DNA from: AC2028 sp002373595
Lineage (GTDB): Bacteria; Bacillota; Clostridia; Lachnospirales; Lachnospiraceae
Assembly (NCBI GenBank): GCA_946616365.1
Contig: CAMOIX010000002.1
Span: 1-64,000 of the forward strand
Length of the DNA: 64,000 nt
Direction: 5' to 3'
Shown: positions 58,944 to 64,000 of the stretch, in pieces
Layout of the letters: every line of letters starts with the position of its first letter
Numbering within the stretch: position 1 is the first letter of the stretch
Notes under the pieces: model-generated
What the model was told of the DNA's origin: nothing
The model's input: only the letters and a program-made list of their open reading frames with translations
Databases searched by the model: none
Made by a program: the position numbers and the translations under genes

Positions 58944-59809
58944 AATCTTTCGTGAGATTCCCCCACCAGTTTTCTTATCAGGTCTTCGTATCCGTCAGGA
59001 AGCCCGGGGACTACAGGTGCGTCACCTTCTTCATCGCCTTTCGCACTCTCCTGCACCGTCTGCATCTTCGAGGGATTCTTTTCCATGAATATCAGATATT
59101 CGATATTTCCTTCAGGTCCCTTGATAGGAGAATAGTCGAGTCCCTTTATCTCAAATCCTGTCTGCAGTGCAAGTATCACTGTCTTTTCTATTACTTCTCT
59201 GTGCACTGACGGTTCCCTGACCACTCCGCCTTTTCCGACTTTCTCTCTGCCTGCTTCAAACTGAGGCTTGATGAGAGCTACCATCTGCGCTCCGTCTTTC
59301 AGCAAGCTATAAGCGGGAGGCAGTATCTTGTCCAGAGATATGAATGATACATCCGCACTTGCAAAGTCCGCTTTATCAGGGATGTCTTCCGGAGTGATAT
59401 ATCTGAAATTGGTCTGCTCCATCACGACAACTCTCTCATCGTTTCTGAGTTTCCATGCGAGCTGGCCTCTTCCCGAGTCCACTGCGTATACTTTCGCCGC
59501 ACCGTTCTGAAGCATGCAGTCAGTGAATCCTCCGGTGGACGAACCTATGTCTATACATACTTTTCCTTCAAGATCCGGATGCCAGACTTCTATAGCCTTT
59601 TCGAGTTTAAGGCCGCCTCTGCTCACATACTTAAGTGTCTCTCCCCTCACCTCTATATCGAGGTCTTCGGGATCTAAGAACGTGCCGGGCTTATCCTCTC
59701 TCTGTCCGTTTACAAATACCACACCGGACATGATGATCGCTTTTGCCTTTTCTCTTGATGGCGCAAGCCCTCTGTTTACAAGTAATATATCAAGTCTTTC
59801 TTTTTTCAA
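58940..59809 (-). CDS. tlyA: TlyA-family S4/FtsJ rRNA methyltransferase
   Basis: 289 residues. N-terminal S4 RNA-binding domain (RLDILLVNRGLAPSREKAKA, about 4-65) and an FtsJ-like methyltransferase core (CIDIGSSTGGFTDCMLQNGA, FASADVSFISLDKILPPAY, ALIKPQFEAGREKVGKGG). TlyA proteins 2'-O-methylate ribosomal RNA. A C-terminal extension of about 35 residues with acidic stretches is unusual. It sits between dxs and nadK as in other Clostridia. Confidence 0.93.
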   Translation of the reverse strand: MKKERLDILLVNRGLAPSREKAKAIIMSGVVFVNGQREDKPGTFLDPEDLDIEVRGETLKYVSRGGLKLEKAIEVWHPDLEGKVCIDIGSSTGGFTDCMLQNGAAKVYAVDSGRGQLAWKLRNDERVVVMEQTNFRYITPEDIPDKADFASADVSFISLDKILPPAYSLLKDGAQMVALIKPQFEAGREKVGKGGVVREPSVHREVIEKTVILALQTGFEIKGLDYSPIKGPEGNIEYLIFMEKNPSKMQTVQESAKGDEEGDAPVVPGLPDGYEDLIRKLVGESHERL

Positions 59810-59810
59810 T

Positions 59811-61673
59811 TTATATACCCAGCGAAAGTTTCTTTTCTATAGATGCCACGATGCCTTCAGGATCCGCGCCGAGAATGCTCCTTAATTTATCAACGCTGCC
59901 CTGCGGCACAAACTCATCTCCCATGCTTACGCACAGTATCTCAGTCGCAGCGTCCATGCTCTTGAGATAATCCGAAACAGCCTCACCGAATCCGCCCGAT
60001 CTCACATTATCCTCAAGTGTTACGATGAGGTGATGCGATCTGCATATCTCATCAATACACTCTTTATCAAAGGGCTTTACAAATCTCGCATTTATGATCG
60101 AGACATTTTTTCCTTTGGACTTAAGTATCTCTCTTACCTTAACTGCAGTCTCGTTCATATTGCCGACTGCGAGGAGTGCGATACCCTCTTCTCTTACGAT
60201 CCACTCCGCTTTGCCGAGCTCTACGGGATCGCGATGATCCTCAAGTCCGTCATAACTCTCTCCGCGGGGATATCTGACTGCAACAGGTCCGTCAAATGCC
60301 ACGGCGAATTTCATCATATCCGAAAGTTCCCATTTATTCTTGGGTGCAAGGATAGTCATATTAGGGATGGATGAGAGGTATGAAAGGTCGAATACACCCT
60401 GATGAGTCTCTCCGTCCGCTCCAACGAGTCCGCTCCTGTCCACTGCAAATACCACATGAAGCTTCTGCAGACATACATCGTGAAGAATCTGATCATAAGC
60501 CCTCTGCAGGAACGAAGAATATATAGCGACAACAGGGATAAATCCTCTCGTTGCCATACCTGCCGCAAATGTTACGGCATGCTGCTCAGCGATACCGACA
60601 TCGAAAAATCTGTCAGGGAATTTACCTCTGAATCTCTTGAGTCCTGTCCCTTCAGCCATCGCAGCGGTGATCGCAACTATCTTGGGATTCCTCTCGCCGA
60701 GTTTAAACATTACGGTCGAGAATACATCCGTCCATGTAGCGGAACCGTGCTTGGTGGGCACACCCGTCTCTATATCGAAAGGTCCTGAACCGTGAAATCT
60801 TGCAGGATGCCTCTCCGCCGGTCCGAATCCTTTTCCCTTCTGTGTGATCGCATGTATCAGTACTGCACGTTTAAATCTCTTTGCTTCTCTTATCGCGCGT
60901 CTTACCGCATCTATATCATGTCCGTCCACAGGTCCCAGATATACGACACCCATATCCTCAAAGAGCATCCCGGGCATAAGGAGTGATTTGATACTGTTCT
61001 TAGCCCTTCTTATCGTCGTGACTATCGGTTTACCGAAAGACTTATCTGCGATCCTGTTATATACGCCTTCCTTCAGATCGAGATATCCGTTGGATGTACG
61101 GATACTATTTAGATACTTCGGCACACCACCCACATTCTCCGATATTGACATGTTGTTGTCATTAAGGATGATGATAAGATTGCTGTCGGTCTTTCCTGCG
61201 TTGTTAAGCGCTTCGTATGCCATACCGCCGGTGAGGGATCCATCTCCGATGACAGCCACTATAGTCTCGTCTCCTCCCTCCAAGTCTCTCGCAGCAGCCA
61301 TTCCGAGCGCCGCAGAGATGGAAGTGGATGAATGTCCGGTATCAAATACATCGCAGTCACTCTCGGCCCTCTTCGGGAATCCCGACAATCCGCCGAACTG
61401 ACGAAGCTTTGAGAATTCATCTTTTCTGCCGGTCAATATCTTGTGAGTATATGACTGATGTCCGACATCCCATACGATCTTATCCTTAGGAAGATCAAGC
61501 TCCAAATGCAGAGCCATAGTAAGCTCAACAACACCGAGGTTTGCGCCAAGGTGTCCTCCCGTTTTGCTAAGCGACTCTATGAGAAAGGTTCTTATCTCTT
61601 CTGCCAGCTCTTTATATTCCGAAGGATCGATATTTTTTATATCCCCGGTTTTTTTGATTTTATCAAGAACCAT
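59811..61673 (-). CDS. dxs: 1-Deoxy-D-xylulose-5-phosphate synthase
   Basis: 620 residues. First step of the MEP isoprenoid pathway, thiamine-diphosphate dependent. TPP motif GDGSLTGGMAYEALNNAG ending NDNNMS. Other family motifs: WDVGHQSYTHKILTGR, TGHSSTSISAALGMA, and in the pyrimidine-binding domain FFDVGIAEQHAVTFAAGMA. The transketolase C-domain is complete. It lies one base from tlyA and overlaps ispA by one base, giving isoprenoid genes in tandem. Confidence 0.96.
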   Translation of the reverse strand: MVLDKIKKTGDIKNIDPSEYKELAEEIRTFLIESLSKTGGHLGANLGVVELTMALHLELDLPKDKIVWDVGHQSYTHKILTGRKDEFSKLRQFGGLSGFPKRAESDCDVFDTGHSSTSISAALGMAAARDLEGGDETIVAVIGDGSLTGGMAYEALNNAGKTDSNLIIILNDNNMSISENVGGVPKYLNSIRTSNGYLDLKEGVYNRIADKSFGKPIVTTIRRAKNSIKSLLMPGMLFEDMGVVYLGPVDGHDIDAVRRAIREAKRFKRAVLIHAITQKGKGFGPAERHPARFHGSGPFDIETGVPTKHGSATWTDVFSTVMFKLGERNPKIVAITAAMAEGTGLKRFRGKFPDRFFDVGIAEQHAVTFAAGMATRGFIPVVAIYSSFLQRAYDQILHDVCLQKLHVVFAVDRSGLVGADGETHQGVFDLSYLSSIPNMTILAPKNKWELSDMMKFAVAFDGPVAVRYPRGESYDGLEDHRDPVELGKAEWIVREEGIALLAVGNMNETAVKVREILKSKGKNVSIINARFVKPFDKECIDEICRSHHLIVTLEDNVRSGGFGEAVSDYLKSMDAATEILCVSMGDEFVPQGSVDKLRSILGADPEGIVASIEKKLSLGI

Positions 61674-62620
61674 TACTTTTCCCTTGTTATCAGACTCTTT
61701 ATGAGTTCTTCCATAAATTCGTGATTGCCCGGCATCTTTGCAAGCAGTTCGAGCGTTTCTTTCGAAAGTCTCTCCACTTCTTCTTCCGCCTTTTCAAGCC
61801 CGTGGAGCGTTACATATGTCTGCTTTCCGCTCTCCTCATCGCTGCCGATGGGTTTTCCGAGTATCTTTTCATCGCCCTTCACATCGAGATAATCATCCCT
61901 TATCTGGAATGCGAGTCCAAGCTTCCTTCCGATCTGTTCGAGTCTCTCGAGACTTGCTCCGCCCTCGCCTGCGAGTATTCCTCCTATCAGGAATGCACTC
62001 TCTATCATCGCTGAAGTCTTGTTCTCATGTATGAATATCAGTTCTTCTTCCGTTATCTGCCTTCCGGCTTTCTCGGCCTCGACATCAAGAGTCTGTCCTC
62101 CGACCATGCCATAAATACCGGCTTTACGAGCCAGTACAGTCAGCGCATCCGTACATACTTTAAGTCTCGAATATTCCGTGCCTGCGCTCACTTCTCTTCC
62201 GCTGTCGGAAGTAGAGCACATTTCGAATGACTTCGCAGCAGTCTCAAATGCATAATTAAGGAGGCCGTCTCCTGCGAGTATTCCCATCGCCTCACCGTAC
62301 ATGGACCAGGTGGTGGGCTTGCCGCGTCTTAATCTGTCATTATCCATTGCGGGAAGGTCATCATGTACGAGGCTGTAAGTATGGATCATCTCTATCGCAG
62401 CCATAAAGGGATCGATGAACTTTCCCTTTCCACCGAGCATACGGAAAGTTTCCTTCATGATGACAGGACGGAGTCTCTTGCCGCCTACCAGCACGGAATA
62501 ATTCATAGCCTCTATGACAGTAGCCTGATGTCCTTCCGTCTTGGGCAGATATGACCTGATGATGCTTTCCGCTTCCCCGGTCCTCTTATTCAGTTCGGCT
62601 TCAAATACTTCCTTCTCCAT
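61673..62620 (-). CDS. ispA: Short-chain polyprenyl diphosphate synthase
   Basis: 315 residues. Geranyl/farnesyl diphosphate synthase type. First Asp-rich motif LVHDDLPAMDNDRLRRGKPT with the two residues between aspartates typical of bacterial FPP synthases; second motif FQIRDDYLDVKGDEKILGKP; also GGKRLRPVI and GGQTLDVEAE. A 25-residue insertion-like stretch near residue 135 (SFEMCSTSDSGREVSAG) is longer than usual. Flanked by xseB and dxs. Confidence 0.93.
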   Translation of the reverse strand: MEKEVFEAELNKRTGEAESIIRSYLPKTEGHQATVIEAMNYSVLVGGKRLRPVIMKETFRMLGGKGKFIDPFMAAIEMIHTYSLVHDDLPAMDNDRLRRGKPTTWSMYGEAMGILAGDGLLNYAFETAAKSFEMCSTSDSGREVSAGTEYSRLKVCTDALTVLARKAGIYGMVGGQTLDVEAEKAGRQITEEELIFIHENKTSAMIESAFLIGGILAGEGGASLERLEQIGRKLGLAFQIRDDYLDVKGDEKILGKPIGSDEESGKQTYVTLHGLEKAEEEVERLSKETLELLAKMPGNHEFMEELIKSLITREK

Positions 62621-62625
62621 GAGAT

Positions 62626-62853
62626 CTACTCAAATTCCTCTGTGCCCATTTCTTCGTTAAGTGCGAGCACTTTCTTTTCAACGGTATCTATCTGGGCTTC
62701 ACATTTCTTGAGAAGCTCCATTCCTTCACTGTAGAGCTTAAAAGACTCCTCAAGCGTGATATCGTCATCCTCGAGTTTCTCGGCAGTCTCTCTTAAGAGC
62801 TCCATATTTTCTTCAAGTGTGAGTTCTTCGTCTTTATTTTTCTTTGCTGCCAT
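62626..62853 (-). CDS. xseB: Exodeoxyribonuclease VII small subunit
   Basis: 75 residues. The helical pair characteristic of XseB: LTLEENMELLRETAEKLEDD followed by ITLEESFKLYSEGMELLKKC. It associates with XseA to form the single-strand exonuclease. It overlaps xseA by 20 bases, showing translational coupling. Confidence 0.94.
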   Translation of the reverse strand: MAAKKNKDEELTLEENMELLRETAEKLEDDDITLEESFKLYSEGMELLKKCEAQIDTVEKKVLALNEEMGTEEFE

Positions 62854-64000
62854 CTTCGACCTCCGTTACCTTTGCGCCCAATCTTCCGTCGCTTACATAG
62901 ATCTTTAGTCCGTCTCCGGTTTTAATATCCTTTACACTTTTTACAGCTTTTCCTTTTCCATCGGAGATATATGCATACCCTCCCTTGAGCCTGGAGGAAG
63001 GCGACAATCCTTTAAGTCTCTCCGCGCAGATCTCCAGTGCATGTCTCTTTTCTTTTATCCTGAGGGGCATCGTCCCTTTTAGTCTCCGGGAGATATCACT
63101 TATCTCATCCCGCCTTCTGTTTACGATATTGGCCGGGCTGTATCTCTCCAGGTCTTTTCTCAGGTGCTCGAGTTCATCGTACTTGCGCCTCACAAGAGCC
63201 TGCGGAGATCTCCTCTCCAAAGAATCACGCATTGAAGCGAGTTCATTTTTCTTATCGCGGACGATCCTCTTTATCCTGCTGTCCAGATATTCTCCGTAAC
63301 CGCTTAATTCATCCAGCAGATCATCCACTTCGGGTACAGCTATCTCTGCGGCCGCGGACGGTGTCGCAGCTCTCAGGTCTGCCACGAAATCCGCTATCGT
63401 AAAGTCCACTTCATGTCCTACCGCTGAAATGATCGGGATACTGCAGTCAAATATCGCCTGTGCCACTTCCCTCTCATTGAACGCCCAGAGATCCTCTATG
63501 GAGCCTCCTCCGCGTCCTACGATCATCACGTCGCATCCGTAGGCTTCCAAATCTCTGATGCCGCTTGCTATGGATTCTGCGGCGCCCTCACCCTGTACAG
63601 CCGAAGGTCTGACTATTATCTGTATATAAGGATTCCTTCTCTTTGCTACGGTTATGATATCCCTTACCGCAGCGCCCGTGCCTGCTGTTACTACGCCCAG
63701 CACTTTGGGATATGAGGGTATCTCTTTTTTGTACTCCTCGGCGAACATCCCGAGCTCTGACAGCTCCGCCTTTAATGCTTCGAACTTCTCGTAGAGTTCA
63801 CCTATTCCGGACTGCTCTATCTTCCTTACGTAGAGCTGATACTTTCCGTCTCTTTCGTATACTTCGACGGACCCTCCGGCAGTGATGCGATCACCCTCTT
63901 TGGGCCTTACAGACAGTTTGGCTGCATCGCTTCTCCACATCACGCACGCGAGTACGCCCGTCTCATCCTTCAGTGAAAAATAAATATGTCCGGAGGAGTG
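62834..64000 (-). CDS. xseA: Exodeoxyribonuclease VII large subunit (5' end beyond window)
   Basis: The last 388 residues are present; the frame is open to the window edge and enters at HSSGHIYFSLKDETGVLACV, the end of the OB-fold domain. Following motifs: YPKVLGVVTAGTGAAVRDII, VMIVGRGGGSIEDLWAFNER, SAVGHEVDFTIADFVADLRA and ATPSAAAE, then a long coiled coil and the C-terminal SPSSRLKGGYAYI. Roughly 35-45 N-terminal residues are missing only because the window ends. Confidence 0.95.
   Translation of the reverse strand, partial: HSSGHIYFSLKDETGVLACVMWRSDAAKLSVRPKEGDRITAGGSVEVYERDGKYQLYVRKIEQSGIGELYEKFEALKAELSELGMFAEEYKKEIPSYPKVLGVVTAGTGAAVRDIITVAKRRNPYIQIIVRPSAVQGEGAAESIASGIRDLEAYGCDVMIVGRGGGSIEDLWAFNEREVAQAIFDCSIPIISAVGHEVDFTIADFVADLRAATPSAAAEIAVPEVDDLLDELSGYGEYLDSRIKRIVRDKKNELASMRDSLERRSPQALVRRKYDELEHLRKDLERYSPANIVNRRRDEISDISRRLKGTMPLRIKEKRHALEICAERLKGLSPSSRLKGGYAYISDGKGKAVKSVKDIKTGDGLKIYVSDGRLGAKVTEVEDGSKEK

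Overview
The window looks like chromosome from an anaerobic Firmicute of class Clostridia, most like Lachnospiraceae. This is inferred from gene content and gene order, not from a search. Pointers are the xseA-xseB-ispA-dxs-tlyA-nadK-argR-recN operon, a yqeG-aroE-aroQ-aroK-efp operon, a DUF5688 protein, a B12-dependent MetH split from its activation domain, a cytoplasmic GH9 cellulase-family enzyme, FecR/CHASE2 signalling proteins and strong AGGAGG ribosome sites. About four fifths of the genes lie on the minus strand. No rRNA operon, CRISPR array, integrase or intact transposase was seen. One tRNA (Arg, anticodon CCG) is present.

Layout. 1-480: a long palindromic element and a tandemly duplicated terminator behind gdhA. 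480-4310: gdhA, an SH3-domain surface protein, tRNA-Arg, DUF5688. 4388-7426: shikimate-pathway operon plus efp. 7507-13651: a small membrane protein, a MoxR/DUF58/transglutaminase operon and mgtE. 13654-24867: cell-surface and signalling genes (glycosyltransferase, CHASE2 adenylate cyclase, decayed NHL gene, FecR protein, metallo-beta-lactamase hydrolase, zinc-ribbon protein, and an AlgX-like/MBOAT O-acetylation pair). 24989-31709: response regulator with degenerate GGDEF, metH, its activation protein and two envelope genes. 31889-37569: mntP, GH9, a peptidase S51-methyltransferase fusion, an HTH protein. 37661-44262: rlmD, pcrA, a zinc-ribbon SPFH protein, DUF1836 and YerC-type regulators.

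44300-48600 is the accessory part: two related antisense-RNA loci, a divergent protein kinase/HTH cassette between direct-repeat hairpins, truncated gene remnants (HD-domain protein, methyltransferase, NERD protein) and a small type I toxin-antitoxin module. The toxin is a 27-residue membrane peptide on the minus strand. Its antisense antitoxin is transcribed from the plus strand and overlaps the toxin 3' end. The toxin -35 box lies inside a LexA-like box, and the toxin ribosome site is sequestered in its own leader. A second locus at 44276-44406 keeps the antitoxin but has lost the toxin, apparently by deletion between CGAACA repeats. This is the best candidate here for an undescribed system.

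48621-64000 is mostly housekeeping: a CDF transporter, bactofilin with a degenerate M23 partner, a eukaryotic-type HisA, a second long palindrome, dapB-dapA, typA, and the recN-to-xseA operon running off the right edge.

A second theme is translation initiation. Several monocistronic or first genes (7507, 12251, 24989, 31889, 43899, 43978 and probably yqeG) have a good -10 box only 7-11 bases before the ATG and no Shine-Dalgarno sequence. This predicts leaderless or nearly leaderless mRNAs, while neighbouring genes use strong AGGAGG sites.
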